Shown here in pieces: positions 1 through 8,350 of a DNA stretch of 35,283 nucleotides (its first letter is position 1; each line of letters opens with the position of its first letter). The notes beneath the pieces were generated by a model. The model saw only the letters and a program-made list of their open reading frames with translations, was not told the DNA's origin and did not search any database. The translations under genes and the position numbers were made by a program. The stretch comes from Pseudomonas sp. GM49 (GTDB lineage: Bacteria > Pseudomonadota > Gammaproteobacteria > Pseudomonadales > Pseudomonadaceae): contig NZ_AKJL01000136.1 of the NCBI RefSeq assembly GCF_000282355.1, positions 1 to 35,283 of the forward strand, in the 5' to 3' direction.

Positions 1-32
1 AAAAACCAGCCAATGACTGCGCGTCATCGGCT
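1..32 (-). terminator. Probable intrinsic terminator of the Gly-rich protein gene
   Basis: Read on the minus strand, a 10-bp stem (positions 32-23 pairing with 17-8, with G-U wobble) closes a 5-nt loop and is followed by a run of five T at positions 5-1. The stop codon of the upstream gene (24-26) lies inside the stem. The T run may continue beyond the window edge. Confidence 0.5.
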
Positions 33-350
33 GCTTTTGCCTGTCCAGCTACCCGTCCCGCCGCCAGCGCCACCGGTTCCACCTCCGGGAGCGCCGGTGC
101 CACCGCCCGCGCCACTGCCCGGACCATTGACGCCGGTGCTGCCGCTTGACGAGCTGGGGCCACGACCGCTGGCGTTGTCGCCCGAGGGTACGCTGGGTCT
201 GTTGTTGTCTGGCAGCATGGTCGAGTTGCGGGTTGCGCCCGATGTCGTACCGGTTGCGTTAAAGCCATCGCCGGACGCCGCAAACGTGGCCAGGGGCATC
301 GCCGACAACCATCCAGCCAGGAGCAGCGAAGTCATTCTGATGTTCATCAT
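24..350 (-). CDS. Small secreted Gly/Ser/Pro-rich protein of unknown function
   Basis: This 108-residue protein has no function I recognise. Residues 1-25 form a signal peptide: a short positively charged start, a Leu/Ala-rich core and an Ala-Thr-Phe-Ala-Ala cleavage region. The mature part is about 80 residues of low complexity, rich in Gly, Ser, Thr, Asn and Pro, ending in repeated GGGTG-type units and a short basic tail (GKSSR). There is no cysteine in the mature part and no second membrane segment, so an exported, probably disordered periplasmic or extracellular protein is inferred. The ATG at 350 is chosen because GGAG lies about 6 nt upstream and it gives a complete signal peptide; ATG 347 is equally possible. 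The reading frame stays open upstream to 536, but that extension lacks a ribosome site. Confidence 0.7.
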   Translation of the reverse strand: MMNIRMTSLLLAGWLSAMPLATFAASGDGFNATGTTSGATRNSTMLPDNNRPSVPSGDNASGRGPSSSSGSTGVNGPGSGAGGGTGAPGGGTGGAGGGTGSWTGKSSR

Positions 351-688
351 GGTCGTCTCCAGGGATGAGTCGTCACCTGATGTTGGTGTGAAGGGTCGCG
401 CGGTGGGGGCCGGACGGTTGAAAAGTGGCACGGATTTGACCGTGACCGGCACTGGGCCGCAGAGGACCACCGATCCATGTTCAAACGAGAACCCTGTGGG
501 AGCAACTGTCTTCACCGTGCCACTCGTCACCGCCACTCGGTGCCATCGCGCGATATGGCATTCAGCCTGATCGGTAGGACCCGCACTGGGCGATTGGCGA
601 AATCAATTGTCGGCCGTACCGGTTCATCCCTTATACATAACGCCCATCGGCGGAGTGATCCGCAGCGAACGTGCAAAAGGATTGAACG
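351..688. other. Intergenic region between divergent genes
   Basis: No convincing gene is seen in these 338 bases; open frames here are short and lack ribosome sites. The region should hold the promoters of the Gly-rich gene (minus) and the acetyltransferase (plus). It contains a 10-bp inverted repeat, AGTGGCACGG (424-433) and CCGTGCCACT (515-524), and a half REP-like fragment (CTGTGGGAGCAA near 494-505). A weak plus-strand promoter may be TTGTCG (607-612) with TATACA (632-637), but the spacer of 19 is long. Confidence 0.5.
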
Positions 689-1519
689 ATGAGCGAGCCA
701 CGCCTGACCGATCGTGCTTTGTATCTGCGACGCCTGGGTTTCGATGCACCTCCGGCACCGACCCTGGAAACCTTGCGCCAACTGCAATTGCGCCATACCG
801 GCGTTTTCCCGTTTGAAAACCTCACCACGTTATCCGGCGAGCCGGTGCTGATCGACTTGCCGTCCATCGAGCAGAAGGTCTTGCACGATGGTCGTGGCGG
901 TTACTGCTACGAACTCAACAACCTGTTTCTGGCCTTGCTTCAAGCGTTGGGTTTCGACGCCCGTGCCATCAGCGGTCGGGTGGTGATGGGCCAGCCGGAG
1001 GGCGCCTGGACTGCCCGGACCCATCGCCTGAGCCTGGTCATCATCGATGACGTGCGCTATATCACCGACGTCGGCTTCGGCGGCATGGTACCGACCGCGC
1101 CCCTGTTGCTCGACTCCCGCGCCGAACAACTCACCCCTCACGAGTCGTATCGCATCGACCTGCACGTCGACGGTTTTACCCTGCGCGCCAACGTTGCCGG
1201 TGAATGGCGAGCGATGTACATCTTCGACCTGCAGCGACAGGAAGATATCGACTTTGCTGTGGGCAACTGGTACGTCTCGACCCACCCCGAGTCGACTTTC
1301 GTCAAGCAGTTGATGGTGGCGCGCACCGGGGAGGGGTGGCGGCGTACGCTCAACAATGGCAGCTTCGCGATTCACCGGGTTGGCCATGATAGCGAGCGGC
1401 GGCAGGTAACGGATGTGCAGGAATTGATTGGCCTGCTGGACAGCGAGTTCGGCATTCGCGTACCGGAACAGGCGCAATTGGCGCGGACTCTGGAACGATT
1501 GATCGCAGCGCCGCAATAG
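689..1519 (+). CDS. nat: Arylamine N-acetyltransferase
   Basis: This enzyme transfers an acetyl group from acetyl-CoA to aromatic amines and hydrazines in the cytoplasm by a ping-pong mechanism through an acetyl-cysteine. The 276-residue length is normal for bacterial NATs. The Cys-His-Asp triad is visible: Cys73 in RGGYCYELN, His112 in THRLSL and Asp127 in TDVGFGG. The N-terminal YLRRLGF and FPFENL motifs are also typical. The ATG is preceded by AAAGGA with 7-nt spacing. The gene stands alone, divergent from the Gly-rich protein gene, and ends at a strong hairpin shared with the convergent brnTA pair. The native substrate cannot be told from sequence; xenobiotic detoxification is the usual assignment. 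Confidence 0.93.
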   Translation: MSEPRLTDRALYLRRLGFDAPPAPTLETLRQLQLRHTGVFPFENLTTLSGEPVLIDLPSIEQKVLHDGRGGYCYELNNLFLALLQALGFDARAISGRVVMGQPEGAWTARTHRLSLVIIDDVRYITDVGFGGMVPTAPLLLDSRAEQLTPHESYRIDLHVDGFTLRANVAGEWRAMYIFDLQRQEDIDFAVGNWYVSTHPESTFVKQLMVARTGEGWRRTLNNGSFAIHRVGHDSERRQVTDVQELIGLLDSEFGIRVPEQAQLARTLERLIAAPQ

Positions 1520-1535
1520 CTGGCTGAACGTGGGC

Positions 1536-1575
1536 AACACAAAGGGCTGATCTGATTGATCGGCCCTTTGTGTTT
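1536..1575. terminator. Bidirectional intrinsic terminator between nat and brnA
   Basis: A 15-bp stem (1538-1552 with 1558-1572, one T-G wobble) closes a 5-nt loop. T residues follow on the plus strand and the complementary A residues precede it, so it can serve nat on the plus strand and brnA on the minus strand. It touches the brnA stop codon. Confidence 0.85.
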
Positions 1576-1880
1576 CAGGGCCGAACACCCGGCTCCATCA
1601 CCCGTTGAATTTCGCGCAGGGCCTCCGCGAGTTTCTGCTCCAGGCCCTTGAGTTCGGCAGGGGTGAGGGTTTGTTTCAATTGTGCGCTCTTGCCTTCGTT
1701 GAGCAGGGCCCGGCGCAACGTATTGTTGATCGCCGTCTGGTAGCCGTACCCCTCGTGTTCTGCCAGTGCCCGGGCGGCTTCGATGACAGCGTCATCAAGC
1801 ATGATGGTAATGCGGGTCTTGCCTTTGGCGGGCACTACGGCCCCGCGCCTGGCGTTACTGAAATCGTATTCGTCTTTCAT
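1575..1880 (-). CDS. brnA: BrnA-family antitoxin (ribbon-helix-helix)
   Basis: This is the antitoxin and DNA-binding partner of the BrnT toxin encoded directly upstream. Around residues 22-60 the protein shows the BrnA pattern: a basic beta strand (KTRITIMLDDAVIEAAR) followed by the YGYQTAINNTLRRAL helix that forms the ribbon-helix-helix dimer. The 101-residue length includes a C-terminal charged helix (about 65-95) beyond the usual end of the RHH fold, which may be part of the toxin-neutralising surface. The ATG at 1880 lies 3 bases after the brnT stop, so the two are translationally linked in the usual toxin-first order. By analogy with other BrnTA pairs, the complex should repress its own promoter. 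Family assignment is firm; the activity of this pair is inferred. Confidence 0.88.
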   Translation of the reverse strand: MKDEYDFSNARRGAVVPAKGKTRITIMLDDAVIEAARALAEHEGYGYQTAINNTLRRALLNEGKSAQLKQTLTPAELKGLEQKLAEALREIQRVMEPGVRP

Positions 1881-1883
1881 CAG

Positions 1884-2165
1884 TCATGCCTCCAGATACT
1901 GACGGCGCTCGCTTTTGGTGGCGATGCGCGCGGAAATGATTCGAACGAAATTCGGATCGCGGTGGGTGTACGCGACGACCAGTAATCGGCCTTTGGCATC
2001 CAGCCCCAGGGTGATCCAGCGTTGTTCCTCATGGTGGTTGTCCTCGATGGTCAGCGCTCGTTCGTCATGGAATACCGGTTCTGCCTCCGCGAGGCTGATG
2101 CCTTGGTGCTTGAGTTTGTTGGCTGCGTTCTTTGCCTTGTGATACTGAATTTCGAATGACTTCAT
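1884..2165 (-). CDS. brnT: BrnT-family ribonuclease toxin (DUF497)
   Basis: BrnT toxins are small RelE-fold ribonucleases that inhibit translation until bound by BrnA. The 93-residue product matches the family along its length: the N-terminal FEIQYHKAKNAANKLKHQGISL block, the VFHDERALTIED segment, the RWITLGLDAKGRLLVVAYTHRD strand pair and the C-terminal IRIISARIATKSERRQYLE block carrying the conserved Arg-Ile-Ile-Ser-Ala-Arg motif. The ATG at 2165 fits the family N terminus, but no good Shine-Dalgarno sequence precedes it, which suggests weak or leaderless translation. An inverted repeat just upstream is a likely operator. This is the only clearly accessory module in the window. Confidence 0.88.
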   Translation of the reverse strand: MKSFEIQYHKAKNAANKLKHQGISLAEAEPVFHDERALTIEDNHHEEQRWITLGLDAKGRLLVVAYTHRDPNFVRIISARIATKSERRQYLEA

Positions 2166-2169
2166 TATG

Positions 2170-2186
2170 CATACTTGATATGTATG
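2170..2186. promoter_or_regulatory. Candidate BrnTA autoregulation operator
   Basis: A CATAC-N7-GTATG inverted repeat begins five bases upstream of the brnT start codon. Its position and symmetry suit a dimeric ribbon-helix-helix repressor such as BrnA. No clear -10/-35 pair could be fixed around it. Confidence 0.45.
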
Positions 2187-2337
2187 TGGAAGCGGCAGGC
2201 CTTACCGATGGTCGCCAGGAATTCAAAAGACTAGTCAGCACCCGGGGGTGGACAGGGAGGGAAGTATTTCAAGGTTTTTTGGCGGGGCCATGGGGGTGGC
2301 AGGCGGAAATGGACAGGTATCCATTTTGTGACTGGTA

Positions 2338-2351
2338 AGTTGTATACAACT
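2338..2351. promoter_or_regulatory. Perfect 14-bp palindrome, candidate GntR/FadR-type operator
   Basis: AGTTGTATACAACT is a perfect palindrome 66 bp upstream of the permease start. Its core TTGTATACAA fits the TNGTNNNACNA consensus of FadR-type GntR regulators. It lies between a possible -35 (TTGTGA, 2326-2331) and a possible -10 (TATAGA, 2353-2358, long spacer), a position suited to repression. No GntR gene lies in the window. Confidence 0.5.
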
Positions 2352-2389
2352 CTATAGACATTTGTCACGACTATTGAATACAGTGTGCG

Positions 2390-2397
2390 AATAACAA
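2390..2397 (+). promoter_or_regulatory. Candidate Hfq/Crc catabolite-repression site in the permease leader
   Basis: AATAACAA, followed by more A residues, matches the AAnAANAA (CA) motif bound by Hfq-Crc in Pseudomonas catabolite repression. It sits just before the AGGGAA ribosome site (about 2403-2408) of the purine permease, where binding would block translation. Confidence 0.5.
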
Positions 2398-2417
2398 AAA
2401 CCAGGGAACCCCCTACC

Positions 2418-3935
2418 ATGAAAACGCCCCATGTTTCACACCAACGGCCCGAGGACGAAAACCTAGGGATCGGCGCGAATATGGCTTATGGCCTGCAACA
2501 TGTTCTGACCATGTATGGCGGTATCGTCGCGGTACCATTGATCATCGGCCAGGCGGCCGGGCTCTCGCCGGCGGACATCGGTTTGTTGATTGCTGCTTCA
2601 TTGTTTGCGGGGGGGCTGGCAACGCTGCTGCAAACCCTGGGTTTACCGTTTTTTGGTTGTCAATTGCCGCTGGTACAGGGCGTGTCCTTCTCCGGCGTCG
2701 CGACCATGGTGGCGATTGTCAGCAGTGGCGGGGAGGGCGGGTTTCAGTCGGTGTTGGGGGCGGTGATAGCGGCGTCTCTGATCGGGTTGCTGATCACCCC
2801 GGTGTTCTCGCGTATCACCAGGTTCTTTCCGCCGCTGGTGACCGGCATCGTGATTACCACCATCGGCCTGACGCTGATGCCGGTAGCCGCGCGCTGGGCC
2901 ATGGGCGGTAACAGTCATGCGCCGGACTTCGGCAGCATGGCGAACATCGGTCTGGCGGCGGTGACGCTGGTGCTGGTGCTGCTGCTGAGCAAAATCGGCA
3001 GTGCGACCATCTCCCGCCTGTCGATTTTGCTGGCCATGGTGATCGGCACGATCATCGCGGTGTTCCTCGGCATGGCGGATTTCTCATCCGTCACCCAGGG
3101 CCCGATGTTCGGCTTCCCGACACCGTTCCACTTTGGCATGCCGACTTTCCACTTCGCTGCGATCCTGTCGATGTGCATCGTGGTGATGGTGACGCTGGTG
3201 GAAACCTCGGCCGACATTCTGGCTGTTGGTGAGATCATCGGCACCAAAGTTGACTCCAAGCGCCTGGGCAACGGTCTGCGTGCCGACATGCTGTCGAGCA
3301 TGTTCGCGCCGATCTTCGGTTCCTTTACCCAAAGCGCCTTTGCCCAGAACGTTGGGCTGGTGGCGGTTACGGGTATCAAGAGCCGCTACGTGGTAGCCAC
3401 TGGCGGTCTGTTCCTGGTGATCCTTGGCCTGTTGCCATTCATGGGGCGGGTCATCGCCGCCGTACCGACCTCAGTACTGGGTGGCGCCGGCATCGTGCTG
3501 TTCGGTACTGTCGCGGCCAGCGGTATTCGTACCTTGTCCAAGGTCGATTACCGCAACAACGTCAATCTGATCATTGTCGCCACCTCGATTGGCTTCGGCA
3601 TGATCCCGATCGCGGCGCCGAACTTCTACGATCACTTCCCGAGCTGGTTCGCGACCATTTTCCATTCGGGCATCAGTTCCTCGGCGATCATGGCCATCGT
3701 GCTGAACCTGACCTTCAACCATCTCACCGCCGGTAACTCCGATCAGCAATCGGTGTTTGCGGCCGGTACCGAACGGGTGCTGCGTTATCAGGATCTGGCG
3801 GCGTTGCGAGAGGGGGACTATTTCAGCGACGGTAAGCTGCATGACTGCGACGGCAAAGAGATTCCGGTGCTGGAATCGGAACACGGCGTGGCAGAGCCAC
3901 GGTCGTTGCACTCGAAAAGCAGTGAACATGTCTGA
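2418..3935 (+). CDS. NCS2-family nucleobase:cation symporter (xanthine/uric acid permease type)
   Basis: This inner-membrane carrier is expected to import a purine base such as xanthine or urate with protons. The 505-residue product is almost wholly hydrophobic, in agreement with the 14-segment NCS2 fold. It carries the family signature QNVGLVAVTGIKSR (Gln310 onward) and the conserved ETSADILAVGEI segment (Glu262) that line the substrate site. LGIGANMAYGLQHVLTMYGG near the N terminus is typical of the xanthine/urate branch, but xanthine and urate cannot be separated by eye. A GTG at 2385 would add 11 residues; ATG 2418 is preferred because AGGGAA lies about 9-10 nt upstream. No purine catabolism genes are adjacent. 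A GntR-type palindrome and an Hfq/Crc-like motif in front suggest induction by substrate and catabolite control. Confidence 0.9.
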   Translation: MKTPHVSHQRPEDENLGIGANMAYGLQHVLTMYGGIVAVPLIIGQAAGLSPADIGLLIAASLFAGGLATLLQTLGLPFFGCQLPLVQGVSFSGVATMVAIVSSGGEGGFQSVLGAVIAASLIGLLITPVFSRITRFFPPLVTGIVITTIGLTLMPVAARWAMGGNSHAPDFGSMANIGLAAVTLVLVLLLSKIGSATISRLSILLAMVIGTIIAVFLGMADFSSVTQGPMFGFPTPFHFGMPTFHFAAILSMCIVVMVTLVETSADILAVGEIIGTKVDSKRLGNGLRADMLSSMFAPIFGSFTQSAFAQNVGLVAVTGIKSRYVVATGGLFLVILGLLPFMGRVIAAVPTSVLGGAGIVLFGTVAASGIRTLSKVDYRNNVNLIIVATSIGFGMIPIAAPNFYDHFPSWFATIFHSGISSSAIMAIVLNLTFNHLTAGNSDQQSVFAAGTERVLRYQDLAALREGDYFSDGKLHDCDGKEIPVLESEHGVAEPRSLHSKSSEHV

Positions 3936-3956
3936 CGTTCACGGCGACTGAAAAGG

Positions 3957-3989
3957 GCCGATCTGTTGAATAGACAGATCGGCTTTTTT
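3957..3989 (+). terminator. Intrinsic terminator of the purine permease gene
   Basis: A perfect 10-bp stem (3957-3966 with 3974-3983) closes a 7-nt loop and is followed by six T. Confidence 0.9.
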
Positions 3990-4034
3990 CTTTTCAGGGG
4001 ACGGCTTTTCAAGAGATGGCTTTTCATCGGCCAC

Positions 4035-4069
4035 AAAAAAGCCCCTGATCTTTCGATTCAGGGGCTTTT
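4035..4069 (-). terminator. Intrinsic terminator of tRNA-Asn
   Basis: A perfect 12-bp stem (4037-4048 with 4058-4069) with a G+C core; on the minus strand it ends in a T run (complement of A4035-4040). It lies 15 bases beyond the 3' end of tRNA-Asn. Its flanking A/T runs could also stop plus-strand transcription. Confidence 0.85.
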
Positions 4070-4083
4070 CGATGTTGCTTGTC

Positions 4084-4159
<76 letters not shown>

Positions 4160-4168
4160 ATGGCGCGT

Positions 4169-4196
4169 ATCTTACTGATTAAAAAGGGGAAGTCAA
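4169..4196 (-). promoter_or_regulatory. Promoter of tRNA-Asn
   Basis: On the minus strand TTGACT (4196-4191) and TAAGAT (4174-4169) are 16 bases apart, followed by a G+C-rich discriminator before the tRNA. The same TAAGAT box drives the tRNA-Ala/Glu cluster. Confidence 0.7.
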
Positions 4197-4227
4197 GCAT
4201 TGAAGCACAACTTTCAACGGAGGCGGT

Positions 4228-4443
4228 TCAGCCACCGAACGTCAGGGTGCCCATCAACAGCTTGGCGTACAACGCGGTGGCGGCCAGTTGCACCAGCCAC
4301 AGGGCCAGCCCGCCGAGGAATACCCCGGCTGCCACTTGCATCACCAGGCTGCTGCCGCGCTTGCCCGAAGTGCGGGGCGGTGGGTAGTAGTCCAGTTCGT
4401 CGCGGTCGGCACGCAAGTCATCGTCTTTCATATCTGCTCTCAT
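4228..4443 (-). CDS. Small single-pass membrane protein, hypothetical
   Basis: This 71-residue protein is not one I can assign a function to. A charged, acidic N-terminal part (residues about 1-22, with RADMKDDDLRADRDELDYYPPP) is followed by a basic patch (SGKRG) and one long hydrophobic segment (about 33-62) that should span the inner membrane, probably with the acidic N terminus in the cytoplasm. ATG 4443 is chosen because GGAG lies 5 nt before it; ATG 4431 would shorten the protein by four residues. The frame continues open through an upstream REP sequence to 4560, which is not coding. It is transcribed toward tRNA-Asn, which has its own promoter. Confidence 0.65.
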   Translation of the reverse strand: MRADMKDDDLRADRDELDYYPPPRTSGKRGSSLVMQVAAGVFLGGLALWLVQLAATALYAKLLMGTLTFGG

Positions 4444-4469
4444 GGAAACTCCAGCGTGTACGCATAACC

Positions 4470-4559
4470 TGTGGGAGCGGGCTTGCTCGCGAAAGCGGTG
4501 GATCAGTTTATACAAGTACTGAATGTGCCGCCGTCTTCGCGAGCAAGCCCGCTCCCACA
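4470..4559. repeat. REP inverted pair (G+C-rich, 24-bp arms)
   Basis: Two REP copies in opposite orientation: 4470-4493 and 4536-4559 are perfect reverse complements of 24 bp, with the core GTGGGAGCGGGCTTGCTCGC. The pair sits in the leader region of the 71-residue protein gene and can form a large cruciform or hairpin. Confidence 0.9.
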
Positions 4560-4620
4560 TTTGTATTTGTGTGCAGTTTAGAGGGCTTGGTCAGCCCATC
4601 GGGAAATATCTGAGACAAAT

Positions 4621-4652
4621 AAAAACGGGAAGCCCGAAGGCTTCCCGTTTTT
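4621..4652 (-). terminator. Intrinsic terminator of the aminotransferase gene
   Basis: A perfect 14-bp stem (4621-4634 with 4639-4652) closes a 4-nt loop. The outer five pairs are A-T, giving a T run on either strand. It follows the aminotransferase stop codon by 15 bases on the minus strand. Confidence 0.92.
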
Positions 4653-4667
4653 CATTTCAAGGTGTTA

Positions 4668-5864
4668 TCAGATGACTTGGACAATCGCGTCCGTCACAAC
4701 CTTGATGTTGCTCTGGTTCAGCGCAGCCACGCAGATGCGGCCGGTGTCCAGGGCGTAGATGCCGAACTCGTTGCGCAGACGGTGAACTTGCTCAACCGTC
4801 AGGCCGGAGTACGAGAACATGCCGCACTGACGACCGACGAAGCTGAAATCGCGCTGCGGCGCTTTTTGTGCCAGCAGGTCGACCATCTGGGTCCGCATGC
4901 CACGAATGCGCAGGCGCATTTCGGCCAGTTCGGCTTCCCACTGGGCGCGCAGTTCCGGGCTGTTCAGCACCGCAGCGACAACGCTGGCACCGTGGGTCGG
5001 CGGGTTGGAGTAGTTGGTGCGGATCACGCGTTTGACTTGCGACAGCACGCGCGCGCTTTCTTCTTTCGATTCGCTGACGATCGACAGGGCACCCACACGC
5101 TCGCCGTACAGCGAGAACGACTTGGAGAACGAGCTGGAAGCGAAGAAAGTCAGGCCCGACTCGGCGAACAGGCGCACGGCAGCGGCGTCTTCATCGATGC
5201 CATCGCCGAAACCTTGATACGCCATGTCGAGGAATGGCACGTGGTTCTTCGCTTTCACTACTTCAAGAACGTTTTTCCAGTCCGCCGGGCTCAGGTCCAC
5301 GCCAGTCGGGTTGTGGCAGCAGGCGTGCAGCACAATGATCGAACCGTTCGGCAGCGCGTTCAGGTCTTCCAGCATGCCGGTACGATTCACGTCGTGGGTC
5401 GCGGCGTCGTAGTAACGGTAGTTCTGCACCGGGAAACCGGCGGTTTCGAACAGGGCGCGGTGGTTTTCCCAGCTCGGGTCGCTGATTGCCACGACGGCGT
5501 TCGGCAGCAGTTGCTTGAGGAAGTCGGCACCGATTTTCAGTGCGCCAGTACCGCCAACAGCCTGTGTGGTGATTACACGGCCGGCAGCGATCAGCGGCGA
5601 ATCATTGCCGAACAGCAATTTCTGCACAGCCTGGTCGTAGGCGGCGATACCGTCGATTGGCAGGTAGCCACGGGAAACGTGTTGAGCGGCGCGAATGGTT
5701 TCGGCTTCGACAACGGCGCGCAGGAGTGGAATTCGCCCCTCCTCGTTGCAGTAAACACCGACCCCCAGGTTGACTTTGTTGGTCCGGGTATCGGCGTTGA
5801 ATGCTTCGTTGAGGCCCAGGATTGGATCGCGTGGTGCCATTTCGACAGCGGAGAACAGGCTCAT
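4668..5864 (-). CDS. Class I aromatic/aspartate aminotransferase (TyrB/AspC type)
   Basis: This cytoplasmic PLP enzyme exchanges amino groups between aromatic or acidic amino acids and 2-oxoglutarate or oxaloacetate. The 398-residue length and motifs fit aminotransferase subfamily I-alpha: the N-terminal GVGVYCNEEGRIPLLRAV, the CCHNPTG loop (Asn185), FLDMAYQGF (Asp213, Tyr216), the Schiff-base lysine Lys248 in SSSFSKSFSLYGERVG, and the C-terminal FGIYALDTGRICVAAL with the carboxylate-binding arginine. TyrB and AspC share these residues, so aromatic versus aspartate preference is not decidable here. It is divergent from uvrB. A TATACT box (5953-5948, minus) and an NtrC-like site lie upstream, which would fit a link to nitrogen status. 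A terminator follows directly. Confidence 0.92.
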   Translation of the reverse strand: MSLFSAVEMAPRDPILGLNEAFNADTRTNKVNLGVGVYCNEEGRIPLLRAVVEAETIRAAQHVSRGYLPIDGIAAYDQAVQKLLFGNDSPLIAAGRVITTQAVGGTGALKIGADFLKQLLPNAVVAISDPSWENHRALFETAGFPVQNYRYYDAATHDVNRTGMLEDLNALPNGSIIVLHACCHNPTGVDLSPADWKNVLEVVKAKNHVPFLDMAYQGFGDGIDEDAAAVRLFAESGLTFFASSSFSKSFSLYGERVGALSIVSESKEESARVLSQVKRVIRTNYSNPPTHGASVVAAVLNSPELRAQWEAELAEMRLRIRGMRTQMVDLLAQKAPQRDFSFVGRQCGMFSYSGLTVEQVHRLRNEFGIYALDTGRICVAALNQSNIKVVTDAIVQVI

Positions 5865-6199
5865 TATTGCGGCGGCTCTGAATGGAGAGTGGAGGGACGT
5901 GTCGCGCTCCAGCCGAATGCACTAGAGCGGTGCACAAACGGGGAGCTAGTATAGAGGCCATCGGCGATTGCTGGCGACAGGCGAATCAGCATTTCGGGTA
6001 AGTTTTTCCGATTATTTATCGACCGTTAGTCGAATGGCGTCGGCAAAGGTTTTGCGTGATGTAGGACGTTTGCCTTGAAAGCGCTGGCAATCGGCTCCAC
6101 ATTGAGCACAATCCAGTTTTTTCTTCGGGCGACATCGGTCGTTTGCGGTCTTTCTCGTTCGTGCCGGTTTTACCGGCAAGAGTGATCCAGAGGTATTTC
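5865..6199. other. Divergent intergenic region, aminotransferase / uvrB
   Basis: No gene is seen in these 335 bases. For the minus strand a TATACT -10 (5953-5948) and an NtrC-like site are present. On the plus side no LexA box could be found before uvrB; a 7-bp hairpin (6162-6168 with 6172-6178) lies in the uvrB leader just before its AGAGG ribosome site. Confidence 0.55.
5918..5934. promoter_or_regulatory. Candidate NtrC-binding site before the aminotransferase
   Basis: TGCACT-N5-GGTGCA matches the NtrC consensus TGCACY-N5-GGTGCA at every fixed position. It is 54 bp upstream of the aminotransferase start, just downstream of the TATACT box. No clear sigma-54 -24/-12 promoter was found beside it, so a repressing or accessory role is as likely as activation. 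Confidence 0.45.
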
Positions 6200-8215
<2,016 letters not shown>

Positions 8216-8239
8216 GATTTGCAGTGCCTGTCAGGCCGC

Positions 8240-8322
8240 CATCGCGAGCAAGCTCGCTCCCACAGTTGATCGGGTTGGCCCAGCGAACGCGGTCCAATGT
8301 GGGAGCGAGCTTGCTCGCGATG
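8240..8322. repeat. REP inverted pair between convergent uvrB and the efflux gene
   Basis: Perfect 25-bp arms at 8240-8264 and 8298-8322 with a 33-base centre. The core reads GTGGGAGCGAGCTTGCTCGC, the variant with GCGAGC in place of GCGGGC. No separate intrinsic terminator is visible, so this structure may be the transcription end for both convergent genes. Confidence 0.9.
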
Positions 8323-8350
8323 AGGTCGGTCAGGGCACTGCAAGTATCAA

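Noticed and set aside
3957..4069. Two neighbouring hairpins read as a CRISPR or repeat array
   Set aside because: They differ in sequence and each fits an intrinsic terminator for a different gene.
4444..4560. N-terminal extension of the 71-residue protein through a REP sequence
   Set aside because: The extension is translated REP DNA and lacks a ribosome site; the ATG at 4443 has one.
4662..5954. 430-codon open frame on the plus strand opposite the aminotransferase
   Set aside because: The minus-strand frame encodes a complete PLP aminotransferase with all catalytic residues; the plus-strand frame has no recognisable domain.
6000..6199. SOS (LexA) box before uvrB
   Set aside because: I searched by eye for CTGT-N8-ACAG and found no acceptable match.
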